Positions 46,223-55,534 of a DNA stretch of 64,000 nucleotides are shown here, one piece after another (positions within the stretch are counted from its first letter, which is position 1; every line of letters starts with the position of its first letter). The translations under genes were made by a program, and so were the position numbers. Source of the stretch: Streptacidiphilus anmyonensis (GTDB lineage: Bacteria; Actinomycetota; Actinomycetes; Streptomycetales; Streptomycetaceae). Under the pieces are notes generated by a model, which made no database searches, had not been told where the DNA came from, and saw only the letters and a list, made by a program, of their open reading frames with translations. The stretch covers positions 442,403 to 506,402 of the forward strand of contig NZ_BBPQ01000002.1 in the NCBI RefSeq assembly GCF_000787855.1, read 5' to 3'.

Positions 46223-48102
46223 GCGGGCTTCTCCTGGGTCTTACTCGGGTGAGGCCGGTCGGACCCGGCGCGGCCGGCCCGTTCGTGCTCGACCGCGGCT
46301 CCCGCCGCGACGACCAGAGCGAGCAGTCGGTCCAGATCCGCCTCTGTGGTGTGAGGGTTGAGCAGGGTGAGCTTCAGCCGCACACCTCCGCCGGCTCCCG
46401 GCAGTTCGGTGCGACCGACGACGGCCGTGCCGTTGGCGAGCAGCAGTCGGCGCAGCTCGGCGTTGACGAGGTCCGCGACGCTGAGCCCGTCGACACCGAG
46501 CCCGCCGACGCCGAGGACGACGCCGCCGTCACCGTCGCGGTCACGGACCCGGGCAGACGCGGCATCGGGCCCGGACCCGGGCTCGGGCAGGTAACGGAAG
46601 AGGACCGTGGTCAGCACCGGTGGCGCGACGAGCTCCAGGCGCGGCTCGGCGGCGATCACGCGGGCGGCGTGACGTGCGAGCTCGTGGCAGCGGTCGACCA
46701 TGGCGCCGAGTCTGGTCCGGCCGAGGCTCCGCAGGGTCACGGCCACCTTGAAGGCGTCGGGTCGGCGGGTCGTGCGCAGGGAGCGGCCGAGGAGCGAGGT
46801 GTACCCGGCCTCCTCGTCGTCGACCGCGTTGAGGTACGCCACGCGCTGTTCCAGCGGGCTCAGCGTCGCCGCGTCGGCGGCCAGCAGAACCCCGGCCGCG
46901 ACCGGCTGCCACCCCAGCTTGTGCAGGTCGAGACCGACGGTGTCGGCGAGGCCCAACCCGTCGAGCAGCGGCGCGAGGGTCCGCGAGAAGAGCGCGCCAC
47001 CCCCGTAGGCGGCGTCCACGTGCAGCGGCACACCATGGCGACGGGCGACGGCGGCGACGGAACGCAGCGGGTCGACTGCACCGCGGTCCGTCGTCCCGGC
47101 CGTCGCGACGACGCAGCACGGGATGCTCCCGGCGGTACGGGCGTCGGCAAGACTCCAGTCGAGCAGGCGCGGATCCATGGCCCCGTCGTCGGCCACCTCG
47201 ATCGGGACCACGGCCTGGGAGCCGAGGCCGAGCACACCGGCCGCTCGGGCGAGCGAGAAGTGCGCTGCGGCCGAGCAGAAGACCTGCAGCCGTCCTGCCG
47301 CCTCAGCGGGGATCGCGCCACCCCCCTGGACGGCGAACTCGCGTGCCAGCACGGCGTCCCGAGCGAGCAGCAGGGCCATCAGGTTGGACTCGGTCCCGCC
47401 GGTGGTGAAGACGCCGCGTGCGGCGTCGGGACGTTCGAACCCCACCGTCTCGGCGAGGAGCCGCAGCACGGCCGTCTCGATCTCGGTGCCGCCGGGGGCC
47501 TGGTCCCAGGAGTCGAGGGAGGGGTTCAGCGCGGCCACGGCCAGGTCCGCGGCGGCGGCGACGGCGAGGGACGGGACGTGCAGATGGGCGGCGCACGCGG
47601 GATCGGCGGGATCCGCCGCGGTGGCCGCCAGCGCACGGGTCAACTCGACGAGGGCTTCGGGGTCGCCGGTCTCGGGGAGCAGGGCCTCGGGGGTGAGCAG
47701 TTCGCGGAGCAGACGGGCGACGCCTGTCGGACCGCCGGCGGGCAGCGGCCCGCCCCGTGCCTCCGCCCCGACCCGCAGCGCCCCCAACACCTGCGCCAGC
47801 AGAGGCGCCAGAGCCTCGGGGCCGTCCAACCCGCCCGCGAGCTCCGCGCCCCGCGCGAGCCCCCTGCTCCCTGCGCCACCGCCACGCCCACGACCACGGC
47901 CACCACTGGCACCGCCGCCCAGCCCCAGGCCCGCGCCCGCACCAGCGCCCACGAAACCGGCGGCGTCTGCCGCCTTCCCGGAGTCCGCGCCACCCCCCGG
48001 CGCAGCACCGGCACCGGCGCCGACACCACCAGCGGCAACAGCGGCAGCGCCTCTCGCGTCGGGGGGCTCGGACCGCCTGCCCCGCGCTCCCTCCGGGGTC
48101 AT
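46219..48102 (-). CDS. Pyridoxal-phosphate decarboxylase, L-2,4-diaminobutyrate decarboxylase (RhbB/Ddc-like)
   Basis: A 627-residue group II decarboxylase. HLHVPSLAVAAAADLAVAALNPSLDSWDQAPGGTEIE and TTGGTESNLMALLLARD open the catalytic domain. HVDAAYGGGALFS binds the cofactor, and VGLDLHKLGWQPVAAG carries the Schiff-base Lys. It is predicted to convert 2,4-diaminobutyrate to 1,3-diaminopropane. The first 95 residues are an extreme Gly/Ala tract absent from typical members. The ATG start overlaps the aminotransferase stop by four bases (ATGA). The aminotransferase partner supports diaminobutyrate over tyrosine or glutamate as substrate. Confidence 0.87.
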   Translation of the reverse strand: MTPEGARGRRSEPPDARGAAAVAAGGVGAGAGAAPGGGADSGKAADAAGFVGAGAGAGLGLGGGASGGRGRGRGGGAGSRGLARGAELAGGLDGPEALAPLLAQVLGALRVGAEARGGPLPAGGPTGVARLLRELLTPEALLPETGDPEALVELTRALAATAADPADPACAAHLHVPSLAVAAAADLAVAALNPSLDSWDQAPGGTEIETAVLRLLAETVGFERPDAARGVFTTGGTESNLMALLLARDAVLAREFAVQGGGAIPAEAAGRLQVFCSAAAHFSLARAAGVLGLGSQAVVPIEVADDGAMDPRLLDWSLADARTAGSIPCCVVATAGTTDRGAVDPLRSVAAVARRHGVPLHVDAAYGGGALFSRTLAPLLDGLGLADTVGLDLHKLGWQPVAAGVLLAADAATLSPLEQRVAYLNAVDDEEAGYTSLLGRSLRTTRRPDAFKVAVTLRSLGRTRLGAMVDRCHELARHAARVIAAEPRLELVAPPVLTTVLFRYLPEPGSGPDAASARVRDRDGDGGVVLGVGGLGVDGLSVADLVNAELRRLLLANGTAVVGRTELPGAGGGVRLKLTLLNPHTTEADLDRLLALVVAAGAAVEHERAGRAGSDRPHPSKTQEKPA

Positions 48103-49712
48103 TCCACACCGCCGGAGCGGGCAACCGGAACACGGTCGGCCCGCGTCGGGAGGGTCGCGCGGGTCGAAGCAGTCGACGGCGTCGAAGCCGTCGAGCGGGT
48201 CGAAGCGGCAGCGAGCGGGGTCGGTCCCGACGTCCGCGCGGCCAGTGCCGGCGTCGGTCTCGCGGCGGGCAGCCAGTCCGGGCCGTGGAGCAGGCGCGCG
48301 GCTGAGTCGATCGCGTCGGCGAGGCGTTCCAGCACCGCCTCCGCCTGCTCGTCCGTCATCGTGAGCGGTGGCAGCAGGCGGACCACCGAGCCGTATCGGC
48401 CGCCGAGTTCGAGGATCAGGCCTCGTCGGAGCGCCTCGGCCCGGACGGCGTGGGCCAGTTCGGGGGCGGCCGGGCGGGCGCCGAGGTCGTCGGGGGCGGC
48501 TTGGTGGTCCACCAGCTCGATGCCCAGCATCAGGCCCCGGCCCCGCACGTCACCGATGACGGGGAGTTCGCGCTGGATGCCCCGCAGACGGGCCAGCATG
48601 CGGGTGCCGAGCTCGGCGGCGCGGGCGGCCAGATCCTGCTCGCGGACGAAGCGGAGCGTCGCCGCGCCCGCCGCCATGGCGAGTTGGTTGCCCCGGAAGG
48701 TGCCGGCGTGGGCGCCGGGCGACCAGACGTCGAGGTCGGAGCGGTAGACGATCGCAGCCAGCGGCAGGCTGCCGCCGACCGCCTTGGAGACGACCATGAC
48801 GTCCGGCTCGACCCCGGAGTGCTCGACGGCCCAGAAGGCGCCGGTGCGGCCGACGCCGGTCTGCACCTCGTCCACGATCAGCGGGATGCCGTGGCGGGCG
48901 GTCAACTCCCGCTGCTCGCGCAGCCACTCGTCGGGAGCGGGGATGACGCCACCCTCCCCCTGGACGACCTCGACGAGCATTCCCGCCGGGCGCTCAACGC
49001 CGCCCTTCGGGTCGTCGAGCAGGGAGGCGGTCCACCGCGTCCCCAGCCGGGCCCCGGCGGAGCCGCCGATGCCGAACGGGCAGCGATAGGCGTAGGGGTA
49101 AGGCAGACGGGTCACCGAAGCGCCCGCGCCACCCCCCTCGCCCAACCCGGCGCGCACGGCGACGTCACCCGTGGCCGCGAGCGAGCCGGCGGTCTGACCG
49201 TGGTAGCCGCCGGTGAAGGCGAGCAGGCCGTGACGGCCGGTGGCGAGGCGGACCAGCTTCAGCGCGGCCTCGACCGCGTCCGTCCCGGCCGGGCCGCAGA
49301 ACTGGATGCGTCCGTCGCGCGCCAGCGAGGGCGGCAGCGTCTCGAACAGCGCGGTGGTGAACTCGTCCTTCACCGGCGTCGCCAGGTCCAGGACGTGCAG
49401 GGGGGCTTCGGACTCCAGGACCGCGCGGATCGCCTCCAGCACGACGGGGTGGTTGTGGCCGAGGGCGAGGGTCCCCGCGCCGGCCAGGCAGTCGAGGTAG
49501 CGGCGTCCGTCGGCGCCCTCGACGGTCATGCCCCGGGCACGGACCGGGACGATCGGCAGGGACCGCGCGTACGTGCGGGCAGAGGACTCACGAGCGGCCT
49601 GCCGACCCAGGATCGCCTCGGCGTTGCCGCCGGCGGTGCCGGCGGCAACGCTCCTTGGGGAAGTCGCGGCGATGGTCGGTGCCGTGGACGACATGGGGGC
49701 CCTGGTGGACAT
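48099..49712 (-). CDS. Diaminobutyrate-2-oxoglutarate aminotransferase (RhbA/Dat-like)
   Basis: A 537-residue class III aminotransferase that makes 2,4-diaminobutyrate from aspartate semialdehyde and glutamate. VEGADGRRYLDCLAGAGTLALGHNHPVV, QFCGPAGTDAVEAALKLVRLATGR, GYHGQT and LIVDEVQTGVGRTG are family motifs; the cofactor Lys is in VVSKAVGGSLPLAA. The last 60 residues are low-complexity (RSTASTPSTASTRAT). The start ATG 49712 follows AGGAGG at ten bases; ATG 49694 is possible. It is first in the siderophore operon. I found no full DmdR/IdeR iron box in 49713-49986; a GTTAGCC half-site lies near 49803. Confidence 0.9.
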   Translation of the reverse strand: MSTRAPMSSTAPTIAATSPRSVAAGTAGGNAEAILGRQAARESSARTYARSLPIVPVRARGMTVEGADGRRYLDCLAGAGTLALGHNHPVVLEAIRAVLESEAPLHVLDLATPVKDEFTTALFETLPPSLARDGRIQFCGPAGTDAVEAALKLVRLATGRHGLLAFTGGYHGQTAGSLAATGDVAVRAGLGEGGGAGASVTRLPYPYAYRCPFGIGGSAGARLGTRWTASLLDDPKGGVERPAGMLVEVVQGEGGVIPAPDEWLREQRELTARHGIPLIVDEVQTGVGRTGAFWAVEHSGVEPDVMVVSKAVGGSLPLAAIVYRSDLDVWSPGAHAGTFRGNQLAMAAGAATLRFVREQDLAARAAELGTRMLARLRGIQRELPVIGDVRGRGLMLGIELVDHQAAPDDLGARPAAPELAHAVRAEALRRGLILELGGRYGSVVRLLPPLTMTDEQAEAVLERLADAIDSAARLLHGPDWLPAARPTPALAARTSGPTPLAAASTRSTASTPSTASTRATLPTRADRVPVARSGGVE

Positions 49713-49886
49713 GGGCTCAGTACCTCCTCGCGGACGGGCAACCACCCGAACGAGCAGCCCCGGTTGCGGTGGTACGCACCCCCTTCGGGTGACGTTCCAT
49801 CGGGCTAACGACCATGAGCGCCACGGAGAAACGGCCTTGCACAAACCCCGCACACGAGCTGCACGTGGGACGACGCGGAAACGAAA

Positions 49887-49939
49887 GGGCTGAGGCCCGC
49901 GCACCCGGGAACGAATCCCGGGCGCACGGGCCTCAGCCC
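49887..49939 (-). terminator. Long hairpin terminator after hflX
   Basis: GGGCTGAGGCCCG (49887-49899) pairs with 49927-49939, and inside it CCCGGGA (49904-49910) pairs with 49916-49922, separated by unpaired CGCA on both sides. A seven-base CCTCAGC triplet repeat runs from 49931 to 49951. Confidence 0.82.
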
Positions 49940-49986
49940 TCAGCCCTCAGCGCTTGCGACCCTTCGGCCGCCGGCGCTCGCAGCCG

Positions 49987-51534
49987 TCAGCTCTCGGCGG
50001 CGGCCAGTGCCAGCGGCGCGAGCGCGAACGCCTCGAGCTCGGCGGCCAGTTCGGAGCCGACGCGGGCGCGCAGCACGGTGCCCTCGCCGTTGTGCTCCTC
50101 GCCCAGCACCTCGCCGTCGCGGTGGACCTTGGCCACCAGGTCGCCCCGCGTGTACGGAACGAGCGCGGTGACCTCGATCGACGGACGCGGCAGCTCGGAC
50201 TCGATGAGCGTCAGCAGCTCCTCGATGCCGGCGCCGGAGCGCGCGGAGACCGCGATCGCGTGCGGCTCGCGGCGCAGCAGGCGCGCGAGGACCAGCGGGT
50301 CGGCGACGTCCGCCTTGTTGATCACCACGATCTCCGGCACGTTCTGCGCGCCGACCTCGACGATGACCTCGCGCACGGCGGCCAGCTGGGCCTCCGGCTC
50401 GGGGTGCGCGCCGTCGACGACGTGCAGGATCAGGTCGGCCTCGGCGACCTCCTCCATGGTCGAGCGGAACGCCTCGACCAGGTGGTGCGGGAGGTGCCGG
50501 ACGAAACCGACCGTATCGGCCAGGGTGTAGACGCGGCCGCCGGGCGTCTCGGCGCGGCGGACGGTCGGGTCCAGCGTGGCGAACAGGGCGTTCTCCACCA
50601 GCACACCGGCGCCGGTGAGCCGGTTGAGCAGGGAGGACTTCCCGGCGTTGGTGTAGCCGGCGATGGCCACCGACGGCACCTGGTTGCGCCGACGCTCCTG
50701 GCGCTTGGTGTCGCGGCCCTTCTTCATGTCCGCGATCTCCCGGCGCAGCTTCGCCATCTTCTCGCGGATCCGGCGCCGGTCCGTCTCGATCTTGGTCTCA
50801 CCGGGACCACGGGTGGCCATACCGCCGCCGGACGAGCCGGAGCCGCCACCACCCATCTGCCGGGACAGGGACTGACCCCAGCCTCGCAGTCGCGGCAGCA
50901 TGTACTGCATCTGCGCGAGCGAGACCTGCGCCTTGCCCTCTCGGGACTTGGCGTGCTGGGCGAAGATGTCCAGGATCAGGGCGGTCCGGTCGACCACCTT
51001 GACCTTGACGACGTCCTCCAGGTGGATCAGCTGGGCGGGCGAGAGCTCGCCGTCGCAGACCACCGTGTCGGCGCCGGTGGAGAGCACGATGTCGCGCAGC
51101 TCGGCGGCTTTGCCGGAACCGATGTAGGTGGCCGGGTCGGGCCGTTCGCGGCGCTGGATCACGCCGTCGAGCACCTGGGAACCGGCGGTCTCGGCGAGGG
51201 CGGCGAGCTCGGCGAGCGAGTTCTCGGCCTCCTCGGCGGTGCCGTCCGTCCACACGCCGACGAGCACGACGCGCTCCAGGCGGAGCTGTCGGTACTCGAC
51301 CTCGGTGACGTCCTCGAGCTCGGTGGAGAGCCCGGTGACGCGACGCAGCGACGCTCGGTCCGAGCGGTCGTACTGGTCGCCGTCGTAGTCGTTGGTGTAG
51401 AGGCGCCCGGGAACCCCGTCGATTCCCGCGAGGTCCTCGTCCATCAGTGCCTCTGCGCGCAGGTCGGCCGGGCGGCGGTTGCCGCGGCCGTTGTCGTTCG
51501 CGTCGGCGTCGCGGGTTTCGAACGTGGAGGTCAT
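49987..51534 (-). CDS. hflX: Ribosome-associated GTPase HflX
   Basis: A 515-residue GTPase. The N-terminal HflX domain carries DPATYIGSGKAAELRDIV and VVCDGELSPAQLIHLED. Then GWGQSLSRQMGGGGSGSSGGGMATRGPGETKIETDRRRIREKM is the conserved glycine-rich linker and helix. The G domain shows G1 GYTNAGKSSLLN, G3 DTVGFVRHLPHHL and G4 NKAD. HflX binds the 50S subunit and can split stalled ribosomes under stress. Start ATG 51534 follows AAAGGATGCA. The first 70 residues are acidic and variable. Confidence 0.95.
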   Translation of the reverse strand: MTSTFETRDADANDNGRGNRRPADLRAEALMDEDLAGIDGVPGRLYTNDYDGDQYDRSDRASLRRVTGLSTELEDVTEVEYRQLRLERVVLVGVWTDGTAEEAENSLAELAALAETAGSQVLDGVIQRRERPDPATYIGSGKAAELRDIVLSTGADTVVCDGELSPAQLIHLEDVVKVKVVDRTALILDIFAQHAKSREGKAQVSLAQMQYMLPRLRGWGQSLSRQMGGGGSGSSGGGMATRGPGETKIETDRRRIREKMAKLRREIADMKKGRDTKRQERRRNQVPSVAIAGYTNAGKSSLLNRLTGAGVLVENALFATLDPTVRRAETPGGRVYTLADTVGFVRHLPHHLVEAFRSTMEEVAEADLILHVVDGAHPEPEAQLAAVREVIVEVGAQNVPEIVVINKADVADPLVLARLLRREPHAIAVSARSGAGIEELLTLIESELPRPSIEVTALVPYTRGDLVAKVHRDGEVLGEEHNGEGTVLRARVGSELAAELEAFALAPLALAAAES

Positions 51535-51561
51535 TGCATCCTTTGGCAGTCGGTCGGGGCC

Positions 51562-54453
51562 CTACTCCCTCGACAGCTCCGGCTCCGGCCGCTCGTCCTG
51601 CGAGTGGCCGACCAGGTGCTGCGAGGAATCCCCCAAGGAGGAGAACGCAGCAGGTCTGCCGCGCATTCCCCTCGATGGTCGCACGCCCCTCCGGCTCAGG
51701 TCACCATCATTTCGCGTGCCGACGGCCTCCCGTCCGGCTGCCGCCTCCGCCAACGACGCGGCCTCCGCCAGCGACACGGCTTCGGCCCACGACGCGGCCT
51801 CGGCCTGGGCCGCCGCGCGGCCGGACGCCCGACCACCCGTTCCCGCGGCGCGGTAGACGTCGTACACCCCCGGGACGCGCAGCATCGCCCGCATCAGCTC
51901 GGGCAGTGCCTCCGGTGCCGGGAGCTCGACCGTGTACGTGTGGCGGACCTGTAGCTCGCGAGGGGGCTCGACCTCGGCGGAGATGATGTCGACGCCCGCG
52001 CCGGACATGGCGGCGGTGAGGTCCGCGAGGAGCCGCGGGCGCCCCAGAGCATCGGCCTGGATGGTCACCCGGTAGCCGGTGGGCGTGGGACTCTCCAGCC
52101 AGTGCGCCACGACGGGCGGGCGTCCCGCGCCGCGCATGGCCGTGCCGGTCGGGCAGTCGTCGCGGTGGGCGGCGAGGCCGCCGCCGCGGATCGCGAAGCA
52201 GAGCAGCGCGTCGGGCGGCACGGGCGTGCAGCAGCGGGCCAGCCGGACCGGTGCGTCGGGCATGGCCGGAGCGGTGATCACGGCACGGCTCGCGTCGACG
52301 GGACCGCCGCCGAGCAGTGCTCCGACGCCCCCACGCCGGGCGCGCGGCGCCCCGGCCAGCGGCCCGGGGGACGCCCCCGCGGTCTGCTCCTGATCCGGGT
52401 GTCCCGCGAGCCAGCGCTCGATGGCGATCCGGGCGCCCGGCGTCCGGGCGTGGGCCAGCCACTCGGGGGCCGGCCCGGCGGTCTCCTCACCGGGCGGCTC
52501 GGTGAGCAGCTCGACGGTGTCCCCGTCCTGGAGCGGGGTGGACAGGGCGGTGAGACGGCCGTTGACCCGCATGCCGATACATCGGTGGCCGTTTTCCTCG
52601 CCCGGAGCGTAGGCGGCGTCCACCCCGGTGGCGCCCGCCGGCAGTTGCAGCCGCGCGGACCGCCCGCCCTCGCCCACGTCACCGGCGAGGACGGTGATCT
52701 CCCCGTCGCCCGCGAGGTCGGCGGTCAGCTGGGACCAGAAGGTGTCCGGGTCGGGCGTCTCGCGCTGCCAGTCCAGCAGCCGGGCCAGCCAGCCGGGACG
52801 CGCCGGATCGGTGTGGTCGAGCGGGTCGCGCCCCTCGGCCTCGTCCGCGGCGGCCTCAGCGGCGGCGTCCACGGCGGAATTCACGGCGGACTTCGCGGGG
52901 GTCTCCACGGCGGTCTCCGCACCGGCCTCGCCGGAGCCCAGCGCGGCAGCGCCCGGGGCTCCGAGCGCGACCACGCCGAACTCGGCGACCTGATGCATCC
53001 GCGCGGTGCGGACCAGCACCTCCACCACCTCGCCGTGCCCGGTCGCCACGGAGGTGTGCAGGGACTGGTAGAGGTTGAACTTGGGCGCGGCGATGTAGTC
53101 CTTGAACTCGCCGGGCAGCGGCGTCCAGCAGGTGTGCAGCTCGCCGAGGACGGCGTAGCAGTCGGCGTTCTCCTCGACCACGACGAGCAGTCGGCCGAAG
53201 TCGGCCGGTCCGAGCTCGGCACCGCGGCGCAGTCTGGCCCGCTGCAGCGAGACGCAGTGGCGCGGACGGACGCTGACCTCGGCGGAGACGCGGGCGTCCC
53301 GCAGTTGCCGACGCAGCTGCGCGGCGAACGCCTCCAACGGCTCGGCGGCCGGGCCGTCCGCGGCGCCCGCACCCGGGGCGGCACCGGCAGCGGCGGCAGG
53401 GCCGCCCGGGCCTCCGCCTGCGCCTCCGCCGACACCGGCGTGGGCACCGGCCTCATCGACCGGTCCGGTCGGTCCGGCCGTTCCGGCTGCTCCCCGTGCT
53501 CCCGCGGCTCCCCCGGCGGCCGGAAGGGACGAGGCGGACGCACCCGGTTCGGCCGCGGGCGGACCCAACCGGCCGCGGCGGGCGCCGTCGGCCGTCAGCA
53601 GGTCTCTGGTGGCGGCGTACTCGTCGGGGTGGAGGGTGGCGAAGACGATGTCCTCGAGCTCCGTCTTGACCACCTGGATGCCCAGGCGTTCGGCCAGCGG
53701 GATGAGCACGTCGCGGGTGACGGTGGCGATCCGGATCTGACTGGCGGGCTTCATATGACGGATCGTGCGCATGTTGTGCAGCCGGTCGGCGAGCTTGATC
53801 ACCATGACCCGGACGTCACGCCCGGTGGCGACCAGCATCTTCCTGAAGGTCTCGGCCTCCGCCGCCGCGCCGAAGTCGACCTTCTCCAACTTGGTGACGC
53901 CGTCGACGAGATAGGCCACCTCCTCGCCGAAACCCTCGCGCACCTGATCCAGTGTCATCGCCGTGTCCTCGACGGTGTCGTGGAGCAGCGCGGCCACCAG
54001 CGTCGTGGTCTCGGCGCCGAGTTGGGCGAGGATCATGGCGACGGCGAGCGGGTGCGTGATGTAGGGCTCGCCGCTCTTGCGCTTCTGGCCGCGGTGGGAC
54101 GCCTCGGCGACCTGATAGGCGCGGTCGAGCAGGGCGAGGTCCAACTCCGAGCGCGGATGGTGCAGTCGGTGCGCGCGGATCACCGGCTCCAGGGCGTTCG
54201 CGGACTGCGGCCGCCCTCCGGCCAGCAGCGCCGCTATCCCCGCACGGCCCAGCCCCGTTCGGCTCAGACCCGCACGGCCCAGGCCCGCCCGTCCGAGGGC
54301 GGCCCGGCGCAGCCCCGGCAGTGCGCGGACTGCGGAGAACGCAGAGGACGACACTGAGGCCGAGACTGCAGAGACGGTTCTGCGTCCTTCCAGCGACCCC
54401 TCCAGGGGGGCGCCGGGGACGCCCGGCACGGCGTGGACTTCACCGGCATTCAT
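51562..54453 (-). CDS. rshA: RelA/SpoT homologue (RshA-like) with degenerate synthetase domain
   Basis: A 963-residue (p)ppGpp metabolic enzyme. The hydrolase domain is intact: SGEPYITHPLAVAMILAQLG, LHDTVEDTAMT (HD motif), VDGVTKLEK and KLADRLHNMRTIRHM. The synthetase region keeps CYAVLGELHTCWTPLPGEFKDYIAAPKFNLYQSLHTSV but lacks the usual RxKxxxS G-loop (here RPRHCVSLQRARLRRG). TGS and ACT domains follow. Ala/Gly/Pro-rich insertions lie near 300-370 and 500-540, and AEAAS-type repeats near 900. The start ATG 54453 has GGAGG five bases upstream. Position next to hflX and dapF matches S. coelicolor rshA (SCO5794) from memory. Hydrolase-biased activity is predicted. Confidence 0.85.
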   Translation of the reverse strand: MNAGEVHAVPGVPGAPLEGSLEGRRTVSAVSASVSSSAFSAVRALPGLRRAALGRAGLGRAGLSRTGLGRAGIAALLAGGRPQSANALEPVIRAHRLHHPRSELDLALLDRAYQVAEASHRGQKRKSGEPYITHPLAVAMILAQLGAETTTLVAALLHDTVEDTAMTLDQVREGFGEEVAYLVDGVTKLEKVDFGAAAEAETFRKMLVATGRDVRVMVIKLADRLHNMRTIRHMKPASQIRIATVTRDVLIPLAERLGIQVVKTELEDIVFATLHPDEYAATRDLLTADGARRGRLGPPAAEPGASASSLPAAGGAAGARGAAGTAGPTGPVDEAGAHAGVGGGAGGGPGGPAAAAGAAPGAGAADGPAAEPLEAFAAQLRRQLRDARVSAEVSVRPRHCVSLQRARLRRGAELGPADFGRLLVVVEENADCYAVLGELHTCWTPLPGEFKDYIAAPKFNLYQSLHTSVATGHGEVVEVLVRTARMHQVAEFGVVALGAPGAAALGSGEAGAETAVETPAKSAVNSAVDAAAEAAADEAEGRDPLDHTDPARPGWLARLLDWQRETPDPDTFWSQLTADLAGDGEITVLAGDVGEGGRSARLQLPAGATGVDAAYAPGEENGHRCIGMRVNGRLTALSTPLQDGDTVELLTEPPGEETAGPAPEWLAHARTPGARIAIERWLAGHPDQEQTAGASPGPLAGAPRARRGGVGALLGGGPVDASRAVITAPAMPDAPVRLARCCTPVPPDALLCFAIRGGGLAAHRDDCPTGTAMRGAGRPPVVAHWLESPTPTGYRVTIQADALGRPRLLADLTAAMSGAGVDIISAEVEPPRELQVRHTYTVELPAPEALPELMRAMLRVPGVYDVYRAAGTGGRASGRAAAQAEAASWAEAVSLAEAASLAEAAAGREAVGTRNDGDLSRRGVRPSRGMRGRPAAFSSLGDSSQHLVGHSQDERPEPELSRE

Positions 54454-54625
54454 GCGCACCTCCGGCAGCGATCACCGGAGCAGGCGGCAGCTCCGATGGT
54501 CCATGCTAGCGAGTGCAACACACACAGCGACGCCACGTGTTCCGAACGTCACCTTGATCACCCATTCGGGGGATTTGAACCGGCTCGCGAGTGGCAAGGA
54601 TAAAGAGTTCACCGGAAGGCGGCGC

Positions 54626-55519
54626 TCAGCCGCGGGCGGTGAGTAGCCAGTCGGCGTCGAACTCGCCCTCGGCGAGGATGAGGGCCGGGCCGGTCATCTC
54701 GATCCCGCCGTCCGGACGCTCGGTGATCACCAGGCGTCCGCCGGGCACGTCGACGGTGTACGTGGCGGGCTCACCGGTGACGGCCGGATCCACGCCGTCT
54801 CGGCGCGCGGCGGCGACCATCACGGCACAGGTGCCGGTCCCGCAGGAGCGGGTCTCGCCGGAGCCGCGCTCGTGCACACGCATCGCGACGTGCCGTGGGC
54901 CGCGGTCCACGACGAACTCGACGTTCACCCCTTCGGGGTAGACGGCGGCGGGCGTGACCTCGGGAGCGGTGAACAGGTCGCCGGCGTCGGCGAGGTCCTC
55001 GACGAAGGCGACGGCGTGCGGGTTGCCCATGTTCACGTTGTGCGCGGGCCAGCGGTGGTCGCCGACGGCGACCTCGATGCCGGTCTCCGGTCCGGGCAGC
55101 AGCGCCTTGCCCATGTCCACGGTGACGTCGCCCTCGGCGGGCACGCGCACCCGTCGGATGCCCGCCCGGGTCGCGACGGCGAGCTCCCCCGGCTCGGCGA
55201 GCCCGGCGGCGACGAGGTAGCGGGCGAAGACGCGCACGCCGTTCCCGCACATCTCGGCGACGCTGCCGTCGGCGTTGCGGTAGTCCATGAACCAGGTCGC
55301 GGCGGCGGCGTGAGTCTTCACCTCCGGGTGCGCGTCGGCGCGCACCACGCGCAGCACCCCGTCCGCGCCGAGGCCCGCCCGGCGGTCGCACAGCAGGGCC
55401 ACCTGGGCGGGGGAAAGCTCCAACAGCCCGTCGGGGTCGGGGAGGATGACGAAGTCGTTCTCGGTCCCGTGGCCCTTGAGGAAGCGGATGCCCTTCACCA
55501 TGTCGTTCACGTGATCCAT
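54626..55519 (-). CDS. dapF: Diaminopimelate epimerase
   Basis: A 297-residue enzyme converting LL- to meso-diaminopimelate for lysine and peptidoglycan; streptomycetes use the LL form in the wall. Both catalytic Cys are present, in SVAEMCGNGVRVF and TRSCGTGTCAVM. GTENDFVIL and NVNMGNPHAVAF are further signatures. ATG 55519 or ATG 55501 may be the start; neither has a clear ribosome site. The hairpin upstream may insulate it from the preceding gene. Confidence 0.94.
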   Translation of the reverse strand: MDHVNDMVKGIRFLKGHGTENDFVILPDPDGLLELSPAQVALLCDRRAGLGADGVLRVVRADAHPEVKTHAAAATWFMDYRNADGSVAEMCGNGVRVFARYLVAAGLAEPGELAVATRAGIRRVRVPAEGDVTVDMGKALLPGPETGIEVAVGDHRWPAHNVNMGNPHAVAFVEDLADAGDLFTAPEVTPAAVYPEGVNVEFVVDRGPRHVAMRVHERGSGETRSCGTGTCAVMVAAARRDGVDPAVTGEPATYTVDVPGGRLVITERPDGGIEMTGPALILAEGEFDADWLLTARG

Positions 55520-55534
55520 GGTACGGGTGAGCTG

